Notes under the pieces: model-generated | Seen by the model: the letters and a program-made list of their open reading frames with translations, nothing else | What the model was told of the DNA's origin: nothing | The model's database searches: none | Shown here: in pieces, positions 26,700 through 34,947 of the stretch | Layout: every line of letters starts with the position of its first letter | Numbering within the stretch: the stretch's first letter is position 1 | Made by a program: the position numbers and the translations under genes | Origin: Vampirovibrio chlorellavorus | GTDB taxonomy: Bacteria > Cyanobacteriota > Vampirovibrionia > Vampirovibrionales > Vampirovibrionaceae | Direction: 5' to 3' | NCBI GenBank assembly: GCA_001858525.1 | Contig: LAPX01000004.1 | Coordinates: forward strand, 124,001-188,000 | Length of the DNA: 64,000 bases

Positions 26700-27269
26700 T
26701 TATAAAGCCACGCCTTGCAGGGCATGATCCAGCTCGGGCTCTTCAATCATTTTTTCAGGCTGGATGGGGGGCAAATGATGCTCCGAAAGCAGTTGATCGG
26801 TGGTAAAGCGATCAATGACATGATCCACAAACAGCACCCCATTCAGGTGATCCAGCTCGTGCTGAATAGCCCGACACAACAGGGTCCCCTCTTGAGCGGT
26901 CATGGTCTGGGTTTTGCCCTTCAGGTCCATGTAGCGAACCGTAATCGAGCCATAGCGCTTCACATCGGTGTACACGCCCGGAAAACTCAAGCAGCCTTCC
27001 CGGCTGATGATGGCCCCTTCCCGCTTCACGATGACCGGATTGATAAACACCATTTGCGGCAACGGGTTTTCATCCGTGGAACAATCCAGCACAAATATCC
27101 GTTTGAGTTCCCCCACCTGCGGTGCCGCCAAACCACAGCCATTGTAGGCGTACATGGTGTCAAACATATCGGTCACCAGCTTTTGAATTTTAGCGGATAC
27201 CTTGCTTACCTTTTCCGCTTCCTGTCTCAAAACGGGCTCGCCATAGTTAATGACTTTCAAAACGGCCAT
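26700..27269 (-). CDS. def: Peptide deformylase
   Basis: Removes the N-formyl group from new proteins. 189 residues from the ATG at 27269 (MAVLKVINYGEPVLRQ); the ORF to 27332 adds residues unlike the family. All three motifs are present: GCGLAAPQVG, EGCLSFP with the metal-binding Cys, and QHELDHLNG with the HExxH zinc/iron ligands. AAGGAG lies 14 bases upstream. It heads the minus-strand group that continues (after the inserted pilin) into fmt. Confidence 0.97.
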   Translation of the reverse strand: MAVLKVINYGEPVLRQEAEKVSKVSAKIQKLVTDMFDTMYAYNGCGLAAPQVGELKRIFVLDCSTDENPLPQMVFINPVIVKREGAIISREGCLSFPGVYTDVKRYGSITVRYMDLKGKTQTMTAQEGTLLCRAIQHELDHLNGVLFVDHVIDRFTTDQLLSEHHLPPIQPEKMIEEPELDHALQGVAL

Positions 27270-27362
27270 GGTCTCGGGGAAATCTCCTTGGTTATGGTGT
27301 AAAATCAGGAATGAGGCCTTCTTATCTAGCATTATAGCCCAAGCCAGGAATTTTCCTACCCC

Positions 27363-28157
27363 ATGACCATTGGCGCATTACAGCACCCAGCCGCCCCGGC
27401 GGGGACAGAACTTTCCCGACCAGACCTTCTGCATGGGCTTCCCCTCAACCACTTTACCCAAGAGAACCTGGATATCCACCCAGCCCTGGAAGAAATCCGA
27501 CGCTTACCCGAATTCCAGCCACCCCCACCCTCGCCACTGGATGAACTGCTGAAGCAACCGTGGATTAAAAAACTCTATGACGCCGCTGGGCAGATGCTGG
27601 AAGACTTTCTGAAAGCCTTCGGCAAATTTCTGGGAAAAGCCCAACCCCACTGGATGCCCGATCTCCCCCAGAACGTTCGGGACCTGTTCAGTATTTTTAT
27701 CAGCTTTATGCTGATTTTGGCCGGGCTTTACGGGGTTTATTTGCTACTCACCCTGCTAATCCGCTGGCGAGAAGGCCGACAAATCAACAACGAACCCGCA
27801 GCGGCCCGTTTTTTTGAAGAGTCCTTGCTGATCACCTCTGAGCATCATTACCAAAAAGCCTGTCAAGCGGCCCAAAAAGGCGATTACCAGGAGGGCGTCC
27901 GGGAACTGTACATGGCCAGCTTGTGCTTACTGGATGAAAAGGCCATTGTTCCCTACGAATCCGCCCGCACCAACCTGGAGTACCAGCACCAACTGAGCGA
28001 GCAGGCCCGAGGCGTTCTCAAGCAGGACTTTCACGCCATGGCCCAAACCTTTGAAGGCATCCGCTATGGAAAACAGCCCGCCGGAGCGGAGCAGTTTCAA
28101 AACAGCCATGTCCGCTTTGAAACTTTCCAGAATCACCTGAAGGTGCCACATGGCTAA
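27363..28157 (+). CDS. DUF4129-type membrane protein
   Basis: 264 residues with one membrane helix in the middle (IFISFMLILAGLYGVYLLLTLL, about residues 118-140). The C-terminal cytoplasmic domain matches the DUF4129 pattern: AAQKGDYQEGVRELYMASLCLL then Y.S.RTNLEYQHQL. The family occurs in clusters with MoxR ATPases. Its stop overlaps the next start by eight bases (ATGGCTAA), so it is translationally coupled to the DUF4350 gene. Confidence 0.78.
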   Translation: MTIGALQHPAAPAGTELSRPDLLHGLPLNHFTQENLDIHPALEEIRRLPEFQPPPPSPLDELLKQPWIKKLYDAAGQMLEDFLKAFGKFLGKAQPHWMPDLPQNVRDLFSIFISFMLILAGLYGVYLLLTLLIRWREGRQINNEPAAARFFEESLLITSEHHYQKACQAAQKGDYQEGVRELYMASLCLLDEKAIVPYESARTNLEYQHQLSEQARGVLKQDFHAMAQTFEGIRYGKQPAGAEQFQNSHVRFETFQNHLKVPHG

Positions 28158-29445
28158 AAAGGGGCCCGTTTCAAAGGAAGCCCTGTGGCTCACCTTTCTG
28201 TTGGCAGGCATCATCACGTTCGTGGGATTGGCCACCCTGTTCGCCCCGCCAGACCACTTTGGGGGGGAAGCACTGGTGGAAAACTCCATCCACAATGCGG
28301 GTCCCTCTGGATACAAGGCCTGGTTTATGGCCAGTCAAAAAAGCGGACTGGCCATTGCAGCCTGGGAAGACAGCTTTGACGCCCTCAATGAACTGCCCAC
28401 GCCTACCACCATGTTGATCGTGAAGCCATACACCGTCACCAATGACAGTGTGGCCTTTGACAAGAAGGAAACCGCCAAACTGCTGCAATGGGTGGCGAAA
28501 GGCAACACCTTGGTACTACTGGACGATTTCCGACGGGTCGGCTCTAGTGCTTTGTTGGAACGCTTTCAGCTGGATGTCCGTTTGCCCGCGCCAGTCAAAC
28601 CCAAGGCCCCAAGCCCCGCGCCAGCCATGCGGCTGCTTTCGCTCTCTCCCCAAAGCAAAGCTCCCCTTGGTGCTTTCATCAAAGCGCCCCTGCTCAGCCA
28701 AAGTTCATCGACTCTTCAGGGCAGAAACAACGGCATATTTGACGCTGAACCCATCTTGCAGAATGCTCAAAAACAAACCGTTTTAATGTGGCTCCCCCAC
28801 CGGAAAGGCCGCCTGATTTTGGGAACGATCACGGATTTGGGGGAAAACCGCTACCTGCATAAGCCCGATAATGACAATTACCAGTTTTTAACCAACCTGC
28901 TACGGCAAACCAACAACCCCATTGTGGTGAATGAATTTGTACATGGCTATGCCGAAAGCGGCGATTTGCTGAGTTACTTCCAGAAAAAAACGCCCTTGGG
29001 GGGCATCTTCGCCCAGTTCATGCTGTTTTTTGGCCTGTTGCTGTGGCTGGGCTTTGTACGCTGGAAACCGGCAGCCCCTATTCAGGAAGAAAATCCAAAC
29101 CCCGAACAAGGGGCTCATAGTCCCTATATCGACTCCCTGGCCGGTTTATACCTGAAAAGCAAATCGGCGTCACTAGCCTTAACGCCCCAGCTGAAACGCT
29201 TAAAAAACACGTTACACCAACGCCATCGCATCAAACTGAGCGAAGAGGCCCGAGTCCATGACTTGCTTCTCTCCCGTTTTGCCCACTATAGTAATACTCA
29301 AGACTCTCCGGATGAGCTAATGGCAGCGGTCAAACTGGCCACCAAGGCCACAGAAACAAACCTGCCCCTGACGCCGCAAACCCTGTTAAAAACATCCCGA
29401 CAGCTTAGCGCGATTGAAGAAATTCTAAACTCGAAAAAGCATTAA
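28150..29445 (+). CDS. DUF4350-type membrane protein
   Basis: 431 residues. An N-terminal membrane helix (ALWLTFLLAGIITFVGLATL) is followed by an extracytoplasmic domain of DUF4350 type: NSIHNAGPSGYKAWFMAS, then LLQWVAKGNTLVLLDD, ending in FVHGYAESGDLLSY. A second helix (FAQFMLFFGLLLWLGFV) precedes a cytoplasmic helical tail. AAGGTG lies just upstream of the ATG. Members sit beside MoxR ATPases; function unknown. Confidence 0.8.
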   Translation: MAKKGPVSKEALWLTFLLAGIITFVGLATLFAPPDHFGGEALVENSIHNAGPSGYKAWFMASQKSGLAIAAWEDSFDALNELPTPTTMLIVKPYTVTNDSVAFDKKETAKLLQWVAKGNTLVLLDDFRRVGSSALLERFQLDVRLPAPVKPKAPSPAPAMRLLSLSPQSKAPLGAFIKAPLLSQSSSTLQGRNNGIFDAEPILQNAQKQTVLMWLPHRKGRLILGTITDLGENRYLHKPDNDNYQFLTNLLRQTNNPIVVNEFVHGYAESGDLLSYFQKKTPLGGIFAQFMLFFGLLLWLGFVRWKPAAPIQEENPNPEQGAHSPYIDSLAGLYLKSKSASLALTPQLKRLKNTLHQRHRIKLSEEARVHDLLLSRFAHYSNTQDSPDELMAAVKLATKATETNLPLTPQTLLKTSRQLSAIEEILNSKKH

Positions 29446-29460
29446 AACAGAGAGGCTACA

Positions 29461-30450
29461 ATGGACACAGACAATAACCCAAACCACAGTCAACAAGCCG
29501 CCTCAACCATCTCAGGCATTGCCAAAGCTCTGAAAAACCAGCTGGAAACGGTCATTTTTGGCCAAGGGGAAGTGATTGATTTATTGCTGATTGGCTTACT
29601 GTCTGAAGGGCACATGCTGTTGGAAGGCCTACCGGGCACGGCCAAAACCACCCTGGTCAAAAGTCTGGCCCAGCTCCTGGGACTCACCTTCAATCGGGTT
29701 CAGCTGACCCCGGACATGTTACCGGCCGAAATCACCGGCACCAGTATTTACGATATGAACAGCCGGTCCTTCAGCTTTAAACAAGGCCCGGTTTTTACCG
29801 ACTTGTTGCTGGCCGATGAAATTAACCGAACCCCACCCAAAACCCAATCCGCCTTGCTAGAAGCCATGGAAGAGCAACAGGTCACCATGGACGGGCAGCG
29901 CAATCCACTCTCCCCCCTGTTTACGGTCATCGCCACCCTCAATCCGGTGGAGTTTGAAGGTACCTTCCCCCTGCCGGAAGCCCAGCTGGATCGCTTCATG
30001 ATGAAAATTCAGATGAAGTACCCAGCCCCGGCCGCAGAAAAACAAATGCTGGCCGAATTTGCCAAACACGCAGGCACCCGCTACCTCTATCAAAAAGCGC
30101 TCACCCCCATTGTCAGCCGGGAGGAAGTGCTGGAATGTCGCAAACTGCTGGGGCAAATTCTGGTGGAAGACAGCATGCTGGACTATATTCTGCAGATTAT
30201 TCAGGACACCCGGCAAAACCCCAATATCGAACTGGGTTGCAGCCCCCGATCTGCCCTGTCGTTGTTAGCGGCCAGCCGAGCCCATGCGGCCATTCAGGGG
30301 CAGGGCTTTGTCACTCCGGACAACGTCAAAGCCGTTGCAGGGGCCATCATCCGCCACCGACTGATTCTCACCGCTGAGGCGGAGCTGGATGAACTGACCG
30401 CTGATCAAATGGTGCAGCAAACCCTCAGTAAAATCGCCGTCCCTCGTTAA
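29461..30450 (+). CDS. MoxR-family AAA+ ATPase
   Basis: 329 residues. Walker A GLPGTAKTTLVKS (about 59-71), Walker B LLADEINRTPPKTQSALLEAMEE, and a sensor region VIATLNPVEFEGTFPLPEAQLDRF are clear. MoxR ATPases act as chaperones for maturation of protein complexes, usually with von Willebrand-domain partners. AGAGAGG lies five bases before the ATG. It completes a DUF4129-DUF4350-MoxR operon; the usual DUF58 neighbour is absent here. Confidence 0.92.
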   Translation: MDTDNNPNHSQQAASTISGIAKALKNQLETVIFGQGEVIDLLLIGLLSEGHMLLEGLPGTAKTTLVKSLAQLLGLTFNRVQLTPDMLPAEITGTSIYDMNSRSFSFKQGPVFTDLLLADEINRTPPKTQSALLEAMEEQQVTMDGQRNPLSPLFTVIATLNPVEFEGTFPLPEAQLDRFMMKIQMKYPAPAAEKQMLAEFAKHAGTRYLYQKALTPIVSREEVLECRKLLGQILVEDSMLDYILQIIQDTRQNPNIELGCSPRSALSLLAASRAHAAIQGQGFVTPDNVKAVAGAIIRHRLILTAEAELDELTADQMVQQTLSKIAVPR

Positions 30451-30472
30451 AACCATCACAGGCTTCTTTCCC

Positions 30473-31342
30473 ATGCAAACCCCGCTGCAAACGCCGCTTC
30501 CCACACCCCTCACCGATATGCGCTGTCAGGTGGTCTCCAACCAAATTTGCGGAAACCAGCTAAAATTACTGCGCCTTCGCCTACTGGATGGTCAATTCCA
30601 GTGTTTGCCCGGCCAGTTTGTCATGCTGGATCTGCCAGAATCTCAATTCTACTTTCGGCGGCCTTTCAGCGTGCTGGATACCCCCGATTCCCAAACGCTG
30701 GATATTTATTACAAACAGGTGGGCGTGGGCACCTCCATGATGTGGGACTTTCAACCCGGCCAGATCATCAATTGCCTAGGCCCTTTGGGTAAAGGGTTCA
30801 CCCCGCCTGCCCAGCCAAAGTCTGCCTTGTACATTGGTGGCGGCATCGGCATTGCCCCACCCTATTTTCTGGCCAAAAGCCAGCAACAGAAAGGTCACTG
30901 CTTTTACGGGGTTCGTAACGCCGAGGAAATTGGCCTGCAAAAAGCGCTTAAGGCCCAATTCGGGCCAAATCTGCACATTGCCACCGACAATGGATCGGCG
31001 GGCTTTCATGGCAATGTTTGCCAATTGCTGGAACAGCATACCCCCTTGGTGTTGCAAGCCCAGGAAGCCTACGTGTGTGGCCCCACCCGCATGATGGAGG
31101 CCACGGCCACCTTGCTCAAGACCATCAATCCCACCATGCGGATCGAAGTTTCCCTGGAAGAGCGCATGCCTTGTGGCACTGGCGCCTGTACCGGCTGCGT
31201 AACCACACGCACCGATCGGTATTTGCCCGCCAAAGTTTGTCTGGAAGGCCCCGTATTTGAGGCCAGCCTGATCGATTGGCAAGGCGGACCGCCTCGCCCG
31301 CTCAGCGCTTTCTGTGAGGAGGCCCCATGTCCACAACAGTAA
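30473..31342 (+). CDS. pyrK: Dihydroorotate dehydrogenase B, electron-transfer subunit
   Basis: Passes electrons from dihydroorotate oxidation by PyrD to NAD+. 289 residues. FAD-binding region with RRPFSVLD, NAD-binding region with LYIGGGIGIAPPYFLA, and the 2Fe-2S cluster motif CGTGACTGC followed later by a fourth Cys (AKVCLEGPVF). Its end overlaps pyrD by 16 bases. The presence of PyrK identifies the adjacent PyrD as class 1B. Confidence 0.93.
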   Translation: MQTPLQTPLPTPLTDMRCQVVSNQICGNQLKLLRLRLLDGQFQCLPGQFVMLDLPESQFYFRRPFSVLDTPDSQTLDIYYKQVGVGTSMMWDFQPGQIINCLGPLGKGFTPPAQPKSALYIGGGIGIAPPYFLAKSQQQKGHCFYGVRNAEEIGLQKALKAQFGPNLHIATDNGSAGFHGNVCQLLEQHTPLVLQAQEAYVCGPTRMMEATATLLKTINPTMRIEVSLEERMPCGTGACTGCVTTRTDRYLPAKVCLEGPVFEASLIDWQGGPPRPLSAFCEEAPCPQQ

Positions 31343-32268
31343 CAACGTCTCTGAGCGTTACTGCCGCTGGGCTCTCGTTTCAAAGCCCCCTGCTAAACGC
31401 ATCCGGCACCTTTAACGCGCCTTTGTTCAACCAGCTCTACCCCCTCCAGGAAATCATGGGTGGCATCGTCACCAAAACAGTGACCCAAAATCCGCAAGCC
31501 GGAAACATGCAGCCCCGCACCACCGAATTGCCCGGCATCGGCATGTTAAACAGCATTGGGTTGCAAAATCCCGGCCTGGCTTACACCCTGGAAACCGAAA
31601 TCCCCGAACTCAAAGCGCTGGGCCTGCCCGTGATTCTCAGCATTTCCGCCAACAGCAGCGGGGAATTTGCCCAGATGACCGAAACCATTCTCAGCCATCC
31701 TCACGCTTCCCTGATTGACGCCTTGGAACTGAACTTGTCCTGCCCCAACGTGGCCAAGGGGGGCATCCATTTCGGCAGCGCCACCGATTCGGTCAAGGAG
31801 GCACTCAGCGCAGTTACACGCATTTGCCCAAAACCCGTGTTCGCTAAACTGACTCCCAACGTCAGCGATATTGTGTCCATTGGGGCAGCGGCCATTGAAG
31901 GCGGTGCCGCCGGACTAACCGCCATTAACACCGTATTGGGTGTGGCCATTGACATCCACAAGAAAAAACCGATTATGCCCAGAGTATCTGCCGGATACAG
32001 CGGCCCCGGCATCAAGCCCATTGCCTTGCATGCCATCTGGAATTTACACAAACACTTCCCGGAAACGCCCATTATCGGGGTCGGGGGCATTGGCAACGCT
32101 CAGGATGTTTTAGAGTTCCTCATGGCAGGCGCCACCCTGGTACAAGTGGGTACCATTTGCTTCCGGCAGCCCACCATCTTTAAAACCATTCAGACCGACC
32201 TGCAAGAATTTTGCAGGACCGAGAATCTGAACAGCTTGCATGAGCTGATTGGCTGCGCACATACCTAA
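31327..32268 (+). CDS. pyrD: Dihydroorotate dehydrogenase, class 1B catalytic subunit
   Basis: FMN enzyme oxidising dihydroorotate to orotate in pyrimidine synthesis. 313 residues. Features: NASGTFNAPLFN, LELNLSCPNVAKGG, FAKLTPNV, INTVLGVAIDI, and the phosphate-binding GVGGIGNAQDVLEF. AGGAGG lies four bases before the ATG, inside the end of pyrK, so the two are coupled and form the usual heterotetramer. Confidence 0.95.
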   Translation: MSTTVTTSLSVTAAGLSFQSPLLNASGTFNAPLFNQLYPLQEIMGGIVTKTVTQNPQAGNMQPRTTELPGIGMLNSIGLQNPGLAYTLETEIPELKALGLPVILSISANSSGEFAQMTETILSHPHASLIDALELNLSCPNVAKGGIHFGSATDSVKEALSAVTRICPKPVFAKLTPNVSDIVSIGAAAIEGGAAGLTAINTVLGVAIDIHKKKPIMPRVSAGYSGPGIKPIALHAIWNLHKHFPETPIIGVGGIGNAQDVLEFLMAGATLVQVGTICFRQPTIFKTIQTDLQEFCRTENLNSLHELIGCAHT

Positions 32269-32368
32269 CAGTTTATTGGTAGAATAAGCTAGGTAAGTTA
32301 CTGCGCCAGATTACTGGATTTACCACTGTTTGTTCGTTCCAGTCTGTTATCGGATTTTTGAGGGCCCT

Positions 32369-32950
32369 ATGCAAAAAAACAGTCTTTCCCAATCGTTATT
32401 CGCACTCAGTTGCTTCGGCTTACTGGTGTTCAATCCTGTGTTAATGAGCGGATGCGCTATGGGCAAAAAGACTGAAAAAGAAGGCAAAAAAGAATCCGCT
32501 TTTATTATGGAAGTCTTACAAGTCGATCAGTTGGATTCTCTGGGTAAAAAAATTCCAGACGGTCAATATTTGGTGGTGAAAGCGCACATGAGAAATTCGG
32601 GCAATAAAAGCCTGACCTTGACCCCAACCGATTTCGTATTGCAAAACATCACCGAGAAAGAAGAAGAACGATACTCTCAACCTGCCGAAAAGCAACTAGT
32701 CAATGACTTTAAGGCCACTTATGGAGATGATGTCAAAAACAAACTGGTGGAAACCAACCCCGTAAATTTATACCCCCGCATGGAACTGGAACGATATTTT
32801 ATATTTATGGTACCCTCAAATGCGAAGATTGACGGGTATCAAATTACACATGTGCCCGAAAAAGTCTCCGCACCGTTAGTCGTCACCGGGACCACCATCA
32901 TCAATGACCATCGCAACACAACAAGCCTCCCCCCAACCTCAGAAGAATAA
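32369..32950 (+). CDS. Lipoprotein with DUF4352-like domain
   Basis: 193 residues from the ATG at 32369, which has GAGGG close upstream; the ORF to 32330 lacks a site. Signal peptide MQKNSLSQSLFALSCFGLL runs to a lipobox ending MSGC. A Lys/Glu-rich linker is followed by a beta-rich domain (QYLVVKAHMRNSGNKSLTLT, FVLQN) that looks like DUF4352, an Ig-like fold of bacterial lipoproteins. The gene is more AT-rich than its neighbours, and its 3' end overlaps the pyk start by 47 bases in another frame. Confidence 0.7.
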   Translation: MQKNSLSQSLFALSCFGLLVFNPVLMSGCAMGKKTEKEGKKESAFIMEVLQVDQLDSLGKKIPDGQYLVVKAHMRNSGNKSLTLTPTDFVLQNITEKEEERYSQPAEKQLVNDFKATYGDDVKNKLVETNPVNLYPRMELERYFIFMVPSNAKIDGYQITHVPEKVSAPLVVTGTTIINDHRNTTSLPPTSEE

Positions 32951-34418
32951 CCCTGCCCTTCAACACGCCGATATCAGCCTTTTACACCGGACCAAAATTG
33001 TGGCCACACTTGGCCCAGCCACTGCTTCTCCCGAAATGGTCAAGCAACTGGCTTTAGCCGGTGTCAGCGTTTTTCGCCTGAATATGTCTCACGGCAACGC
33101 CGATGAACAAGGCGCCCGTGTACAAATGCTTCGAGATGTCGCCGCTGAACTCAATCAGCCCTTAGCCATCCTGGCCGATTTGCAAGGTCCCAAACTCCGC
33201 ACCGGCTTCCTGAAAGACAACCAGCCCATTCCTCTGGAAGATTACTCCGTGGTGGAATTTACCAGCCGGACCCGGGAAAGTTCACCCGGTGTAGTCGCCA
33301 CCAAGTACGGCGAACTGATTGCCGTTTTGGAACCCGGCGCCCTGATTTTGCTGGATGACGGCAAAATCCGTCTGGAAGTGCTAGAAAAGGTAAACGCCGA
33401 AACCCTGAAGTGCCAGGTTATTCAGGGCGGATTGCTGGAAGCCCGCAAAGGCATTAACATTCCCGGCACCACCTTGCCCATTCCCTCGCTGACCGATAAA
33501 GACAAAGAAGACGTGGCTGCCGCCGTGGCCGCCAAGGTAGACTACGTTGCCCTATCCTTCGTGCAGCAAGCCAAGGATATTGTAGAGCTGCGCCAATACG
33601 TGGAATCCCTGGGTTTTGTGTGCCCGCCGGTTGTGGCTAAAATCGAAAAACCCCAAGCCCTCAAGGACATCGACAATATTATTCAGGAAACCGATGCCTT
33701 GATGGTGGCCCGAGGAGATCTGGGCGTAGAATTACGCCCGGAAGAAGTGCCTGTGGCCCAGAAAATGCTGGTGGCCAAAGCCAACGCCGCTGCCAAACCG
33801 GTCATTATTGCCACCCAAATGCTGGAATCCATGATTAGCTCCGTGCAGCCCAGCCGTTCGGATGTCAGCGATATCGCCAACGCCGTCTTTGATGGCGCCG
33901 ATGCCCTGATGCTTTCCGGGGAAACTTCTGTGGGTGAGCATCCTGTGGAAACCGTGACCATGATGGGCCGGATTATCCATGAGGCCGAAAAAAGCATTTT
34001 GGCCAACAGCCTGGATCGCCCCGTAGAAGAGAGCCGCATCGTTTCCCCCAACTTCTACCATGCCATTGCCCAAACGGCCAGTTATGCCGCTCGCAAAGCC
34101 AACGTCAAAGCGGTGGTGGTCTTGTCCAACTCTGGCAGCATGGCCCAACGTATTTCCAAACTCAAGCCCACCCGTCCCATTATCGCCCTGACTCCCAAGC
34201 CAGAAGTGGCCAACAAAATGGCTTTACTCTGGGGCGTGGTGCCCGTGGTCATTCCTCAGTCCGAACATACTGATGTGATGCTGGATAATGGTGAAAAAGC
34301 CATCTTCGAGAAAAACCTCCTGAAAAAAGGAGAAGGCGTGGTCTTTTGTGCCGGCAACACCCAAATGAAAGGGGCCGACAACATGCTGAAGATCTACCAT
34401 ATCGGCCAATCCGAATAG
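32904..34418 (+). CDS. pyk: Pyruvate kinase
   Basis: Last step of glycolysis: phosphoenolpyruvate plus ADP to pyruvate plus ATP. 504 residues. N-terminal TKIVATLGPATAS and FRLNMSHG, catalytic VAKIEKPQAL, metal and substrate region MVARGDLGVELRPEEV, and TQMLESMI..  ..PSRSDVSDIANAVFDGADALMLSGETSVGEHP. The C-terminal regulatory domain is present. The first 20 residues are variable; a start further in is possible since the annotated ATG overlaps the lipoprotein gene. Confidence 0.97.
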   Translation: MTIATQQASPQPQKNNPALQHADISLLHRTKIVATLGPATASPEMVKQLALAGVSVFRLNMSHGNADEQGARVQMLRDVAAELNQPLAILADLQGPKLRTGFLKDNQPIPLEDYSVVEFTSRTRESSPGVVATKYGELIAVLEPGALILLDDGKIRLEVLEKVNAETLKCQVIQGGLLEARKGINIPGTTLPIPSLTDKDKEDVAAAVAAKVDYVALSFVQQAKDIVELRQYVESLGFVCPPVVAKIEKPQALKDIDNIIQETDALMVARGDLGVELRPEEVPVAQKMLVAKANAAAKPVIIATQMLESMISSVQPSRSDVSDIANAVFDGADALMLSGETSVGEHPVETVTMMGRIIHEAEKSILANSLDRPVEESRIVSPNFYHAIAQTASYAARKANVKAVVVLSNSGSMAQRISKLKPTRPIIALTPKPEVANKMALLWGVVPVVIPQSEHTDVMLDNGEKAIFEKNLLKKGEGVVFCAGNTQMKGADNMLKIYHIGQSE

Positions 34419-34465
34419 CCGCTGCATCCAGCAAAGGTTACTCTCGGCTCAGATAAACGCTGGTT

Positions 34466-34870
34466 TTAAACAGGCTCAACGGTCACATCAATGGTGGCCG
34501 TTTTGCTTTGGGCGCTATCGCCCTGAGCCAGTAATTCCAGATAGGCTGCTTCCAGAATCTGCAAATTCATCTGGTTGGCTTTCCAGAAAACATCGGCCAC
34601 ATCCCCGACCACCGGAATCAGCCCAATCAGCAGGTCCAAAATAATATTGACCCCCACCCGGGCAATAACGATGCGGGGTAAACCCAGCTCAAAAGCCACC
34701 CACAAGGCATAAGAAGACAACACCAAAGCCACGGCGTCCCCGCCGCCAGGCAGCAGTCCCAGCAAAGGATCGAGGCCCACCTTTTTTCGAATCAGCGGAA
34801 TGGTCACGGCGGAATCCATTAAATTGGCGATATGCCGCAAGCGCTGAAGGGAGGGGTGCGATGCTTTCAC
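34466..34870 (-). CDS. DUF4112 membrane protein
   Basis: 134 residues. The family pattern is plain: an N-terminal helix (LRHIANLMDSAVTIPL), G.DPLLGLLPGGGDAVALVLS..  ..and the second glycine block LIGLIPVVGDVADVFWKAN. Two hydrophobic segments are likely membrane-embedded. It follows hflX on the same strand after 77 bases and is convergent with pyk. Function unknown. Confidence 0.85.
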   Translation of the reverse strand: MKASHPSLQRLRHIANLMDSAVTIPLIRKKVGLDPLLGLLPGGGDAVALVLSSYALWVAFELGLPRIVIARVGVNIILDLLIGLIPVVGDVADVFWKANQMNLQILEAAYLELLAQGDSAQSKTATIDVTVEPV

Positions 34871-34947
34871 GATGACGCTCCTTTACCGTTCACAAAACCA
34901 AGTCTCGCCAGATCAAAGGCGGCAAACACTCTGAGGCACTTTTGAGT

